A DNA stretch of 64,000 bases from 630D-37 sp037478835. Its GTDB lineage: Bacteria; Chloroflexota; Anaerolineae; Anaerolineales; Villigracilaceae. Position 1 is the first letter of the stretch. Each line of letters starts with the position of its first letter. Below the pieces are notes generated by a model. That model ran no database searches. It was given only the letters and a program-made list of their open reading frames with translations, and had not been told where the DNA came from. The stretch lies in assembly GCA_037478835.1 (NCBI GenBank), contig JBBFLV010000001.1:248001-312000 (forward strand), written 5' to 3'. Below, in pieces: positions 34,025 to 42,834 of this stretch. The position numbers were made by a program, and so were the translations under genes.

Positions 34025-36775
34025 ATGAAAAAATGGGTTTATCTCTTCGATGAGATCGAAGAAGTCGAAGCGCGCGTGGGGAAGAATTGGGATGCAGTGC
34101 GCGCATTGTTGGGAGGAAAAGGAGCCGGCCTTTTCGATATGACCCGTGCTGGAGTACCGGTGCCTCCGGGGTTCACTGTCACTACAGAAGCCTGTAATGA
34201 ATATCAGAAAAGTGGCCAGTTCCCGCCTGGAATGTGGGAGCAGATGCTTGAGGCGTTGCAAAAAGTGGAAGCCAAAACCGGCAAACGCTTCGGTGATCCG
34301 AGCAACCCGCTGCTCGTCTCCTGCCGCTCCGGGGCCAAATTCTCCATGCCCGGCATGATGGATACGGTGCTCAACATCGGCTTGACCGATCGCACCGCCG
34401 AAGGTCTGCTCGCCCTCACCGGCGATCCACGCTTCGTCTATGATGCCTATCGGCGCCTGGTCGAAATGTTCGGTTCGGTGGTGCTCGGCATCCCGGATGA
34501 AGCGTTTGAGGAGCCGCTGAAGGAGTACAAGGAGAAGAAGGGCTACAAGAGCGATACCGAGATGACGGCAGAGGACTGGAAAGCGATTACCGAGACTTTC
34601 AAGGCCGTGGTGCGCAAGCACAAGGGATTTGATTTTCCCCAAGACCCCTTTGAGCAGCTGCGCTTGGCCACCGAGGCCGTCTTCAAATCCTGGAACGGCA
34701 AGCGCGCCGTGGACTATCGTCGCGCTACCGGCATCCCCGATGATCTCGGCACGGCGGTCAACATCGTGACCATGGTCTTCGGTAACATGGGCTGGGATTC
34801 GGGCACCGGGGTGGCCTTTACGCGCGATCCTTCGACCGGTGAGAAGCGCCTCTTCGGCGAATACCTGCTCAATGCGCAGGGGGAGGACGTGGTGGCCGGC
34901 ATTCGCAACACCGAGCCGATCGAAAACATGCGCGAGACCATGCCGCATGTCTATGAACAGTTCCTGGAGATCGTCACCCGCTTGGAGCGCCATTACCGTG
35001 AGATGCAGGACGTGGAATTCACCATCGAACGCGGGAAGCTCTGGATGCTCCAAACGCGCGCCGGCAAGCGCACGGCCAAAGCCGCAGTCAAGATCGCCGT
35101 GGATATGGCCAATGAGGGTCTGATCACGCGTGAAGAAGCCGTAATGCGCATTTCACCTGAGCAGGTGGATACGCTCCTCCACCCTCAATTCGATGAGAAA
35201 GCCAAAGCGCAGGCGGCGAAGGAAGGCAGGCTCTATGCAAAAGGTGTGAATGCTTCTCCCGGCGCGGCCGTGGGGCGCGTCTACTTTGATGCCGATACCG
35301 CCGAAAAGATGGGGAAGGAAGAAAAGCAAGACGTGATCATGGTGCGCCCCTTCACCAAACCGGATGATGTGCACGGTATGTTGGCCTCGAAAGGCATTCT
35401 CACCAGCGAAGGGGGCGCTACTTCTCACGCCGCCGTGGTAGCCCGACAGTTCGGTATCCCTTGCGTCGTCGGCGCCTCGGCGATCAAGATCGACCTGGAA
35501 AAGCGCCAGATGACGGTCAACGGTGTCACCGTCCAGGAAGGCGAATGGATTTCGGTGGATGGCACCACCGGTGAGGTCTTCCTCGGTCAGATTCCCACCA
35601 TCTATCCCACGTTGGAAGAGCAAAAAGAACTGCTCACCCTGCTCGAATGGGCCGATGAAATCTGCGCCCGTCCCGGCTTGCGCCCTGGCTGGCCGGATAA
35701 GGGGCTGGAAGTTTGGGCAAATGCCGACTACCCGAAAGATGCCCGACGCGCCCGCTCCTATGGCGCCAAAGGCATCGGTCTCTGCCGCACCGAGCACATG
35801 TTCTTTGAGCCGGAGCGCCTGCCGATCGTCCAACGCATGATCCTGGCGACTTCTGCCGAAGAGCGCAAAAAGGCACTGGATGAGCTTTTGCCCTATCAGC
35901 GTAGCGACTTCGAGGGCCTCTTCGAGGCCATGGATGGCTATCCTGTGATCATCCGCCTGATCGATCCGCCCCTGCACGAGTTCCTGCCCTCGGAAGAGAG
36001 CTTGCTGGAAGAGGTGATCACGTTACGGGTCAAGGGCGAAACGCAAGGCCTGGCCGAGAAGGAGAAGCTGCTCCAGGCCGTTCGCTCGATGCACGAAGCG
36101 AACCCGATGATGGGTCTGCGCGGCGTGCGTCTCTCCATTGTCATGCCGGAGATCGTCGAAATGCAGGTGCGCGCCATCTTCGAGGCCGCCTGCAACGTTA
36201 CCCTGCGCGGCATTAAGGCCAAGCCGGAAGTGATGATCCCACTCACCGGCACGGTGAAGGAATTAGAGTGGATTCAACCGCGCCTGGAGCGCATCGCGGA
36301 AACGGTGATGCAAGAGAAAGGGGTGCGCGTGGAGTACAAGTTCGGGACGATGATCGAGATCCCGCGCGCCGCCGTCACCGCCGATGAGATCGCCCAATTG
36401 GCGCAGTTCTTCTCCTTTGGCACCAACGATCTCACGCAGATGACCTTCGGCTACAGCCGCGACGATGCCGAGCGGAGCTTCTTGATCACCTATGTGGAGC
36501 AGGGCATTTTGCCGAAGAATCCTTTCCAGACGCTTGATCGCGCCGGGGTGGGGCAACTTATGCAGATGGCGATCGAAAAGGGACGCCGCACACGGCCGGA
36601 CCTGGAAGTGGGCATCTGCGGCGAACATGGTGGCGATCCGGAGTCGATCGAATTCTGTCACCTGATCGGCAATAACTATGTCTCCTGCTCGCCGTTCCGT
36701 GTGCCGATTGCGCGCCTGGCCGCGGCCCATGCCGCCCTCAAACACAGTGGTCAGAAGGTTTTGGAGGATAAATAG
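34025..36775 (+). CDS. ppdK: pyruvate, phosphate dikinase
   Basis: 916 residues, normal for PPDK, with GGAGG upstream. It interconverts pyruvate + ATP + Pi and PEP + AMP + PPi. The N-terminal ATP-grasp region (GGKGAGLFDM, CRSGAKFSMPGMMDT), the swivelling domain with the catalytic His (TSEGGATSHAAVVARQFGIP) and the C-terminal TIM barrel (ICGEHGGDPESIEFC, SCSPFRVPIARLA) are all intact. In an acetyl-CoA-fixing organism it would lead pyruvate to gluconeogenesis. Followed by a hairpin. Confidence 0.97.
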   Translation: MKKWVYLFDEIEEVEARVGKNWDAVRALLGGKGAGLFDMTRAGVPVPPGFTVTTEACNEYQKSGQFPPGMWEQMLEALQKVEAKTGKRFGDPSNPLLVSCRSGAKFSMPGMMDTVLNIGLTDRTAEGLLALTGDPRFVYDAYRRLVEMFGSVVLGIPDEAFEEPLKEYKEKKGYKSDTEMTAEDWKAITETFKAVVRKHKGFDFPQDPFEQLRLATEAVFKSWNGKRAVDYRRATGIPDDLGTAVNIVTMVFGNMGWDSGTGVAFTRDPSTGEKRLFGEYLLNAQGEDVVAGIRNTEPIENMRETMPHVYEQFLEIVTRLERHYREMQDVEFTIERGKLWMLQTRAGKRTAKAAVKIAVDMANEGLITREEAVMRISPEQVDTLLHPQFDEKAKAQAAKEGRLYAKGVNASPGAAVGRVYFDADTAEKMGKEEKQDVIMVRPFTKPDDVHGMLASKGILTSEGGATSHAAVVARQFGIPCVVGASAIKIDLEKRQMTVNGVTVQEGEWISVDGTTGEVFLGQIPTIYPTLEEQKELLTLLEWADEICARPGLRPGWPDKGLEVWANADYPKDARRARSYGAKGIGLCRTEHMFFEPERLPIVQRMILATSAEERKKALDELLPYQRSDFEGLFEAMDGYPVIIRLIDPPLHEFLPSEESLLEEVITLRVKGETQGLAEKEKLLQAVRSMHEANPMMGLRGVRLSIVMPEIVEMQVRAIFEAACNVTLRGIKAKPEVMIPLTGTVKELEWIQPRLERIAETVMQEKGVRVEYKFGTMIEIPRAAVTADEIAQLAQFFSFGTNDLTQMTFGYSRDDAERSFLITYVEQGILPKNPFQTLDRAGVGQLMQMAIEKGRRTRPDLEVGICGEHGGDPESIEFCHLIGNNYVSCSPFRVPIARLAAAHAALKHSGQKVLEDK

Positions 36776-36782
36776 TAGAGAC

Positions 36783-36813
36783 AGGGCCTCAGAGAGTCCT
36801 TCTTTGAGGCCCT
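36783..36813 (+). terminator. hairpin after ppdK
   Basis: A perfect 9-bp stem AGGGCCTCA (36783-36791) / TGAGGCCCT (36805-36813) with a 13-nt loop. There is no real T tract after it, so it may be a weak or factor-dependent terminator. Confidence 0.5.
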
Positions 36814-36844
36814 CTTGAACTCTCTTGCCTGGAGGAGAAAACCC

Positions 36845-37405
36845 ATGGATGTCCTGACGGCGATTCACACCCGGCATTCGATCGGCAAAGTCAAGCCCGA
36901 TGCGGTGCCGCGGGAGGTGATCGAAAAACTGCTCTCGGCGGCCGTGCAGGCCCCAAATCACTACAAGGTACGTCCCTGGCGCTTTGTGGTGCTGAGCGGA
37001 AAGGCGCGAGAGCGGCTGGGTGAAGTGATGGCCGAATCGCAGCGCGCCCGTCAGCCCAACCTTCCGCCAGAAGCGTTTGAGAAAACACGTGCCTTGCCCT
37101 TACGCGCCCCGGTGATCATCGCTGTTGGTGTCGAACGACCCGTTGAGCCGAAAGTCCTGGAGATCGAAAACATCTGCGCGGTGGCGGCGGCGATTCAGAA
37201 TTTGCTTTTGGCCGCTCATGCTGAAGGCTTGGGTGCCATCTGGCGCACCGGTGAATGGGCCTACGATCCCCAAGTCAAAAAGTTTCTGGGGTTTGAACCC
37301 GAACAGCACCTTTTGGGCTTTATTTACATCGGCTATCCTGAGTTTGTCCCGGAAAGTGTTCCCCGGCCGGGGTTTGAAGATCGCACGATCTGGTTGGTCG
37401 AGTAG
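36845..37405 (+). CDS. nitroreductase-family flavoprotein
   Basis: 186 residues from ATG 36845 with GGAGGAG upstream. The FMN-contacting N-terminus (IHTRHSIGKVKPDAVP), QAPNHYKVRPWRFVVL, and the late AAIQNLLLAAHAEGLGAIWRTG and LGFIYIGYP stretches define the family. It resembles the YdjA-like short nitroreductases. Reduces nitro or quinone compounds with NAD(P)H; the natural substrate is unknown. Confidence 0.9.
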   Translation: MDVLTAIHTRHSIGKVKPDAVPREVIEKLLSAAVQAPNHYKVRPWRFVVLSGKARERLGEVMAESQRARQPNLPPEAFEKTRALPLRAPVIIAVGVERPVEPKVLEIENICAVAAAIQNLLLAAHAEGLGAIWRTGEWAYDPQVKKFLGFEPEQHLLGFIYIGYPEFVPESVPRPGFEDRTIWLVE

Positions 37406-37447
37406 TCGGGTGGTCGGTTGGTCGGTTGATCGGTTGGTTGAGTGGTG
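37406..37447. repeat. 8-bp GT-rich repeat tract
   Basis: Units close to GGTCGGTT/GGTTGGTC in tandem directly after the nitroreductase stop, distinct from the 7-mer family that follows. Confidence 0.65.
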
Positions 37448-37475
37448 TCGGAGCAGTGGGTAGGTGGCCAAGCAT

Positions 37476-37520
37476 CTCTACGGTCCACCGTCCACGGTCT
37501 ACGGTCCACCGTCCATATTC
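37476..37520. repeat. 7-bp repeat tract
   Basis: CTACGGTCCACCGTCCACGG-type heptamers in tandem between the nitroreductase and the helix-hairpin-helix gene. Confidence 0.8.
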
Positions 37521-37566
37521 CATCCCACACAATGTGGTTACAACTTTTCACGTAAGGAGGCAAACA

Positions 37567-38031
37567 ATGTACACTTTTCTCCTCTCAGAAGGCACACCGG
37601 ATACCTCGTTGAGCTGGCTCTTCTGGCTGCTCTTGCTCTTCTTTGCTCTGATGGTCGTGATCGGCTGGTGGGTCAGCCGCAAGGGGACAGCCGAGGAGAG
37701 CACCACCGGCCATGAGGCCCACGCGGCACACTCCACGGCTGAACACGCTCATGAACCGGCAACCCATGCTGCCACACCTGCCGCCGACGATCTGACCATC
37801 ATCGAAGGGATCGGGCCAAAGGTGGCTGCCGTGTTGAAAGAGGCCGGCATCACCACCTTTGCACAGCTGGCCTCTGCCGATCCGGCTCACATCGAGTCGG
37901 TGCTTAAGGCGGCAAAGCTCCAGATGATGGACCCACAGGGTTGGATCGAACAGGCGCGCTTGGCCGCCCAAGGGGATTGGGAGGGCCTAAAGAAACTCCA
38001 GTCCGAGCTCAAAGGTGGCCGACGGGCGTAG
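37567..38031 (+). CDS. membrane-anchored helix-hairpin-helix protein
   Basis: 154 residues from ATG 37567, with TAAGGAGG upstream. One N-terminal membrane helix (LFWLLLLFFALMVVIGWWV) is followed by a His/Ala-rich linker and a C-terminal HhH domain (LTIIEGIGPKVAAVLKEAGI, FAQLASADP). The HhH part resembles those at the ends of ribosomal or DNA-binding proteins; as a membrane protein its ligand is unclear. It may be the start of the operon to 44993. Confidence 0.82.
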   Translation: MYTFLLSEGTPDTSLSWLFWLLLLFFALMVVIGWWVSRKGTAEESTTGHEAHAAHSTAEHAHEPATHAATPAADDLTIIEGIGPKVAAVLKEAGITTFAQLASADPAHIESVLKAAKLQMMDPQGWIEQARLAAQGDWEGLKKLQSELKGGRRA

Positions 38032-38084
38032 CCTGTATCCAAATCGGCAAGTCCATTCCAAAAATCGGCGGCAAACGACCGCCA

Positions 38085-38100
38085 CGGCAAACGTTTGCCG
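38085..38100. promoter_or_regulatory. 16-bp perfect palindrome, candidate operator
   Basis: CGGCAAACGTTTGCCG is a perfect inverted repeat with no loop. The half-site GGCAAACG also occurs 16 bp upstream at 38070-38077. It lies in the 143-bp gap before the lipoprotein/MBOAT genes, so a dimeric repressor site is likely; no cognate regulator is identified. Confidence 0.5.
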
Positions 38101-38174
38101 GGGATTGCCCGAATGATTTTGTAGGACGAAGCGGCAACCCCGGCGTTGATCTTTTCCCTATGGAGGTACCTGAG

Positions 38175-38576
38175 ATGCGATCCTTGTTCCTGTTTCTTTC
38201 ACTTTTTGCCGTTGTACTGGTTGCCTGTAGCGGGCAAGCCTCTCCTTCTGCGCCGTCAGGTGATCTGGCCGCGCGCGCAACCGAACAATATATTACGGCG
38301 CTGGTGGAGAAAAACGCCGATCGCCTGAGCGCTCTTTCCTGCGCCGCCTGGGAAACCGACGCGCTGATGGAGCTGGATTCGTTCCAGGCCGTCCAGACGC
38401 GGGTGGAAGGGCTGGCGTGCCGCACGGTGAGCACGGAAGGCGATACCAGCATCGTGCAGTGCCAGGGAAAGATCGTAGCAACCTATGGGAATGAAGACCA
38501 AAGTCTTGACCTGTCGGTGCGTTCCTATCAGGTGGTGAAGCAAGGGAGCGATTATCTCGTCTGCGGCTATCGCTAA
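38175..38576 (+). CDS. small lipoprotein of unknown function
   Basis: 133 residues from ATG 38175 (GGAGG upstream; ATG 38160 in frame is less good). The lipobox is VVLVAC. The mature part (TEQYITALVEKNADRLSALSC...YQVVKQGSDYLVCGYR) has an NTF2-like feel with four cysteines, but I do not recognise a family. Three bases before the MBOAT gene, so probably an accessory of envelope acylation. Confidence 0.75.
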   Translation: MRSLFLFLSLFAVVLVACSGQASPSAPSGDLAARATEQYITALVEKNADRLSALSCAAWETDALMELDSFQAVQTRVEGLACRTVSTEGDTSIVQCQGKIVATYGNEDQSLDLSVRSYQVVKQGSDYLVCGYR

Positions 38577-38579
38577 CCT

Positions 38580-39983
38580 ATGAGCCTGCCCCACATCCTA
38601 ATTTTCATTGCCCTGGCTTTCTTCCCCGGCAAATGGCTGAAAGGATCGGCAAGGCAGTTCTTCCTGCTGGTGCTGAGTGTTTTGGCGATCTACCTGCTTC
38701 AACCGGCCCTTCCGATCCGCGGGCTGGATTTTTACCTGCCAACGTTGACGTTGGGGTTGGTGATCCTGAGCTGGCGCCTGGTGACGCCGACCGAACAGGT
38801 TCCCTGGCGCAGTCAATGGAGGACCTTGGGCATTCTGCTTGTCGTTCCTCTGCTCCTGGCCGCGACGCGCTATTTGCCCTGGCCTCTACCGCTCACCCCT
38901 TCTCTGCCCCCGCTGCCACTCTATGTGCTGCTTCTGTTACTGCTCTTGTTCGCCGTGAGCACAGGGGTCCCTCGTTGGCGACACGGTGTGATCTTCGGCA
39001 TCGGTCTGCTGTTGCTGTTCTTTTTGCTCCTGAAGACTCCGGCACTTACCCGATTACTCAGTCAAGGATTACGCTGGTTGACCGCGCAGGATATGACCCG
39101 CGCTGCGGCGACCGATATTCGCTGGTTGGGCTTTTCGTTCATCGCCTTTCGCCTGATCCATACCCTGCGCGATTGTCAGATGGGGCGCCTGCCGGGGACC
39201 TCCCTGGCCGAATACGTGACCTACGTGCTCTTCTTCCCGGCGCTCACCGCCGGCCCCATTGACCGCCTGGAACGCTTCCTGCAGGATTTGCGCCGTCCGT
39301 TTACCTTACAATCTGCGGATGTGCTCGCCGCTGGAATGCGCCTGAGCCTTGGCCTGCTAAAGAAGTTCGTCTTGGCCGATACCCTGGCGCTGATTGCCCT
39401 GAACGATCTCAACGCCTGGGAGCTGCGCTCTTCGCTTTGGAGCTGGGGCGTGCTCTATGCCTATTCCTGGCAGATCTACTGGGATTTCAGCGGCTATACC
39501 GATATCGCCATCGGATTGGGAAGGCTCTTTGGCATTCAGCTGCCGGAAAATTTCAACCGCCCCTATCAAATGCCGAACCTGACGCAGTTCTGGAACAATT
39601 GGCACATGACCCTGACCCAGTGGTTCCGCGCCTACTTTTTCAATCCCCTCACCCGTTCCCTGCGCCGCAAGGGTCTCGCCGTGACCTGGCTGATCCTGGT
39701 GACTCAACTGAGCACCATGCTCCTGATCGGCCTCTGGCACGGTGTGACCTGGAATTTCATTTTGTGGGGCATATGGCATGGGGTGGGGCTTTTTGTGCAC
39801 AACCGTTGGAGTGAGTGGGTGCGTCCGCGTTGGCAGATCGCGCCGCGCTGGCAGCCCTGGTGGAACGCCGCCGGTGCCGTGCTCAGTTTCCACTATGTGA
39901 CTCTGGGCTGGGTGTTCTTCGCCCTCTCCTCGCCGCAGGCGGCCTGGCGGGTGTTCAGCGTGCTCTTCGGAGGTGCAGGATGA
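38580..39983 (+). CDS. MBOAT-family membrane O-acyltransferase
   Basis: 467 residues, ten or more membrane helices. Family landmarks are AEYVTYVLFFPALTAGPIDR, QIYWDFSGYTDIAIGLGRLFG, FNRPYQMPNLTQFWNNWHMTLTQWF and GLWHGVTWNFILWGIWHG with the catalytic His. It resembles AlgI/DltB/PatA enzymes that pass acyl groups across the membrane to surface polymers. Coupled by ATGA to the SGNH-like gene, the usual partner. Confidence 0.92.
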   Translation: MSLPHILIFIALAFFPGKWLKGSARQFFLLVLSVLAIYLLQPALPIRGLDFYLPTLTLGLVILSWRLVTPTEQVPWRSQWRTLGILLVVPLLLAATRYLPWPLPLTPSLPPLPLYVLLLLLLLFAVSTGVPRWRHGVIFGIGLLLLFFLLLKTPALTRLLSQGLRWLTAQDMTRAAATDIRWLGFSFIAFRLIHTLRDCQMGRLPGTSLAEYVTYVLFFPALTAGPIDRLERFLQDLRRPFTLQSADVLAAGMRLSLGLLKKFVLADTLALIALNDLNAWELRSSLWSWGVLYAYSWQIYWDFSGYTDIAIGLGRLFGIQLPENFNRPYQMPNLTQFWNNWHMTLTQWFRAYFFNPLTRSLRRKGLAVTWLILVTQLSTMLLIGLWHGVTWNFILWGIWHGVGLFVHNRWSEWVRPRWQIAPRWQPWWNAAGAVLSFHYVTLGWVFFALSSPQAAWRVFSVLFGGAG

Positions 39984-41095
39984 GCGCGCCGCTCCGTCCC
40001 TGGGCTATCCTCTTGAAAGCTCTGGTGCTATTCCTGGCTTTCAATTGGCTGTTCGCTTTTTTCCCACCATCTCTTGGCAAGCTCTCCCTCTATAATCATC
40101 TCTTTCCGGGCCGCCCACGTTTCCCCTTTGGTGAAAACATCTTGGAAGCGCACAACCTGAGCATCGGCGATCTGCAGGCGCTTTTCGCCGCGCACCTTTT
40201 GGATGGGACGCCGAAAGCCTCCGATGAGCTTCGGGTGCTGGTGCTCGGCGATTCTTCGATCTGGGGCACGCTGCTGCGCCCGGAGCAGACGCGCAGCGCC
40301 CAATGGGACGCCGCGGCCTTGACCTGCGGTGGGAAGCCGCTGCGCTTTTATAACCTGGGATACCCGACGCTCTCCCTGACCAAAGATCTGCTGATCCTCG
40401 AAACGGCGCGGCGCTATCAGCCGGATGCGGTGATCTGGGCGGTGACGCTGGAATCCTTTGCCGCCGATACGCAACTCAGCTCGCCGTTGCTGGCGGCAAA
40501 CGCCGAGGCCGTGCGAGGACTGATCGCTCGCTATCACCTGCCGCTGAACGAAGCCGACCTGCCACATCCTACCTTTTGGCAACGTACGCTGATCGGTCAA
40601 CGGCGCGCGCTGGCCGATTGGGCCCGCCTGCAGCTCCTTGGCGTGATCTGGGCGGCGACAGGCGTGGATCAGGCCTACCCTGAGCGCTATCCCCCTGCCC
40701 AACGCGATTTTGCCGAAGATGTGCGTTTCCACGGCCTGGAAGGCCCGGATTTTCCGCCACATGCCTTGGCCTGGGAAGTGCTACGGGTTGGGATCGAACA
40801 GGTGGCGCCGCCCAAGGTGCTCCTGATCAATGAGCCGATCCTGATCGCTTCCGGAAAAAACAGCCATCTCCGGTATAATTTCTACTATCCCCGTTGGGCT
40901 TATGACCGCTATCGCACCCTGTTGGCCGCGTTCGTCGCCGAACATGCCATCGCCTACGTGGATGCCTGGGATTGGGTAGATGCTTCTCAGTTCACGAACA
41001 GTGCCATCCATCTTACACCCCAGGCCGAAGCCCAATTGGCTCAGGCGCTGATCCCATCCATTCTGGAAACGATATGCGATTCCTCCGCAAAATAG
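39980..41095 (+). CDS. SGNH/AlgJ-like O-acyltransferase partner, membrane-anchored
   Basis: 371 residues from ATG 39980, overlapping the MBOAT stop. One N-terminal membrane segment (LLKALVLFLAFNWLFAFF). Block I is VLVLGDSSIWG with the nucleophile Ser present; a late block DASQFTNSAIHLTPQ provides a possible His. This layout fits the periplasmic esterase/transferase that finishes MBOAT-driven O-acetylation (AlgJ/AlgX/DltD-like). The acceptor glycan is unknown. Confidence 0.8.
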   Translation: MSAPLRPWAILLKALVLFLAFNWLFAFFPPSLGKLSLYNHLFPGRPRFPFGENILEAHNLSIGDLQALFAAHLLDGTPKASDELRVLVLGDSSIWGTLLRPEQTRSAQWDAAALTCGGKPLRFYNLGYPTLSLTKDLLILETARRYQPDAVIWAVTLESFAADTQLSSPLLAANAEAVRGLIARYHLPLNEADLPHPTFWQRTLIGQRRALADWARLQLLGVIWAATGVDQAYPERYPPAQRDFAEDVRFHGLEGPDFPPHALAWEVLRVGIEQVAPPKVLLINEPILIASGKNSHLRYNFYYPRWAYDRYRTLLAAFVAEHAIAYVDAWDWVDASQFTNSAIHLTPQAEAQLAQALIPSILETICDSSAK

Positions 41096-42819
41096 TCATC
41101 TTCGCCTTTTTGTTGGCGGCCTGTGTGCCGTCTCGTCCAACCCTGCCACCCATTTCTGCCTCTCCTACGGTTCTTCCATCGGAAACTGCGCCGGGCGGGG
41201 GGCTCCCCCTCACGCCAACCTCTACGGCCCTTCCCGTTGCTTCCCCGATCGTAGAATCCATATCTGTCCACCCTTCCCCCACCCCCCAAACCCCGCCGCC
41301 GGAACAGTGGATGGAATGGCCGGTCGTGCCGCAGGTTTCTGATCGCATGAAGGAAGTTTATCGCCAGGGGCTGGCTCAGGGGCGCAATCCCTATCGCTTC
41401 TCGAAGATCGGCGATTGTCAAAACGTGGATTCTTACTTCCTTTCGGCTTTCGATCACCCCGGCGAGTATCGCCTGGGGCCCGAGTACGCTTACCTGCAGC
41501 CGACGATCGAGCACTTTAACGGCTCGTGGTCGCGCACCAGCTTGGCGGTGAAGGGCGGTTTCAATGTCGCGGCGGTGTTGGCACCGTTCCGCGCCGATCC
41601 GAATTACTGCCGTTCGGACGAATCGCCGCTGGATTGTGAACTGCGCGTTTTCAATCCCAGCCTGGTGATCATCAGCATGGAAACCTGGTGGGGAAAGAAG
41701 CCCGCCGAGACCTACGAGCGTTACCTGCGTCAGATTGTAGAAAAAGTGCTGGCCCAGGGCGTGGTGCCGATCCTGGCGACGAAGGCCGATAACCTGGAAG
41801 GGGATCACAGCATCAATCAGGCGATTGCACGGGTGGCCTACGATTATCAGGTGCCGCTGTGGAATTTCTGGCGCGCCGTCCAGCCGTTGCCCAATCACGG
41901 TCTTAGCCCGGATGGATTCCACCTGACCTTTTCGCGCAACTTTTTCGATGATCCCCAGGTGATGGAAAATGCTTGGCCTTGGCGCAACTTGACTGCGTTG
42001 CAGAGCATCGATGCCGTCTGGCGCGGGTTGAACGATCTGCCACTGGGCAACCTGGAAGTTACACCCACCCCGATCCCGCTCACCCCAACGCCCACCGTCT
42101 GGCAGGAGTGGCCGGTGCTGCCGCAAGCCATCGCCGATTCGATGAAAGCGGTCTATCAGAAGGGGATCGAGAAGGGCAACAACCCGCGCGCCTTCTCGAA
42201 GATCGGAGACGATAACGCTTCCAGCTCGTGGTTCCTGGATGCTTTCGATCAAGGCGCATACGATTTGGGACCTTATGCCGGGCTGCGGGCGACGGTGGAT
42301 TACTTCGCCGGCTCGTTTGCCCGTCGTAGCCTGGCCGCCGCTCCGGGTTTCACCACGGCTTCGCTGTTGACACCCTCCAAGGCGCCTCTGTGCACCCCCG
42401 GTGAAACGGTGCTGGATTGCGAGCTGCGCTTGCATCGTCCGTCCTTTGCGCTGATCTTGCTGGGGACGAACGAGGCCTACTACCCGCAGGAGTTTGAGGC
42501 CGGAATGCGAGGCGTTCTGGAGCATTTGCTGGAAGAGGGGGTGGTGCCGGTGCTTTTCACCAAGGTTGATAACCGCGAAGGGAATCATCAGATCAATGCC
42601 CGCATCGTCGCCCTGGCACAGGAATATCAGGTGCCGCTGGTGAACTTCTGGCGCGTGAGCGACAAATTACCGCGTCATGGCTTACAGGCCGATAGCGAAC
42701 ACCTGACCTGGGCCGGGAACTTTTTCGGCGATCCGCTGGCAATGCAAGCGGCCTGGCCGTGGCGCAACCTGATCACCTTGCAAATGCTCGATCTGCTACG
42801 GCAGACGTTCTCCCCATAG
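41074..42819 (+). CDS. lipoprotein with two SGNH-like domains lacking the nucleophile serine
   Basis: 581 residues from ATG 41074, overlapping the previous gene by 22 bases. Lipobox FLLAAC, Thr/Pro linker, then two homologous domains (about 90-330 and 345-580), joined by another TPTPIPLTPTPT linker. In both, block I is SKIGD followed by Cys (domain 1) or Asp (domain 2) instead of Ser, while block V keeps D-x-x-H (SPDGFHLTF, ADSEHLTW) and domain 2 keeps GTNE. So the SGNH fold is duplicated and probably non-catalytic or altered, perhaps a glycan-binding partner. Confidence 0.82.
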   Translation: MRFLRKIVIFAFLLAACVPSRPTLPPISASPTVLPSETAPGGGLPLTPTSTALPVASPIVESISVHPSPTPQTPPPEQWMEWPVVPQVSDRMKEVYRQGLAQGRNPYRFSKIGDCQNVDSYFLSAFDHPGEYRLGPEYAYLQPTIEHFNGSWSRTSLAVKGGFNVAAVLAPFRADPNYCRSDESPLDCELRVFNPSLVIISMETWWGKKPAETYERYLRQIVEKVLAQGVVPILATKADNLEGDHSINQAIARVAYDYQVPLWNFWRAVQPLPNHGLSPDGFHLTFSRNFFDDPQVMENAWPWRNLTALQSIDAVWRGLNDLPLGNLEVTPTPIPLTPTPTVWQEWPVLPQAIADSMKAVYQKGIEKGNNPRAFSKIGDDNASSSWFLDAFDQGAYDLGPYAGLRATVDYFAGSFARRSLAAAPGFTTASLLTPSKAPLCTPGETVLDCELRLHRPSFALILLGTNEAYYPQEFEAGMRGVLEHLLEEGVVPVLFTKVDNREGNHQINARIVALAQEYQVPLVNFWRVSDKLPRHGLQADSEHLTWAGNFFGDPLAMQAAWPWRNLITLQMLDLLRQTFSP

Positions 42820-42834
42820 AGAAACGAGGTGCTT

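Noticed and set aside
41041..42588. 515-residue frame antisense to the SGNH-like lipoprotein
   Set aside because: Arg/Gln/His-rich complement frame; the plus-strand protein has a signal peptide and repeated domains.
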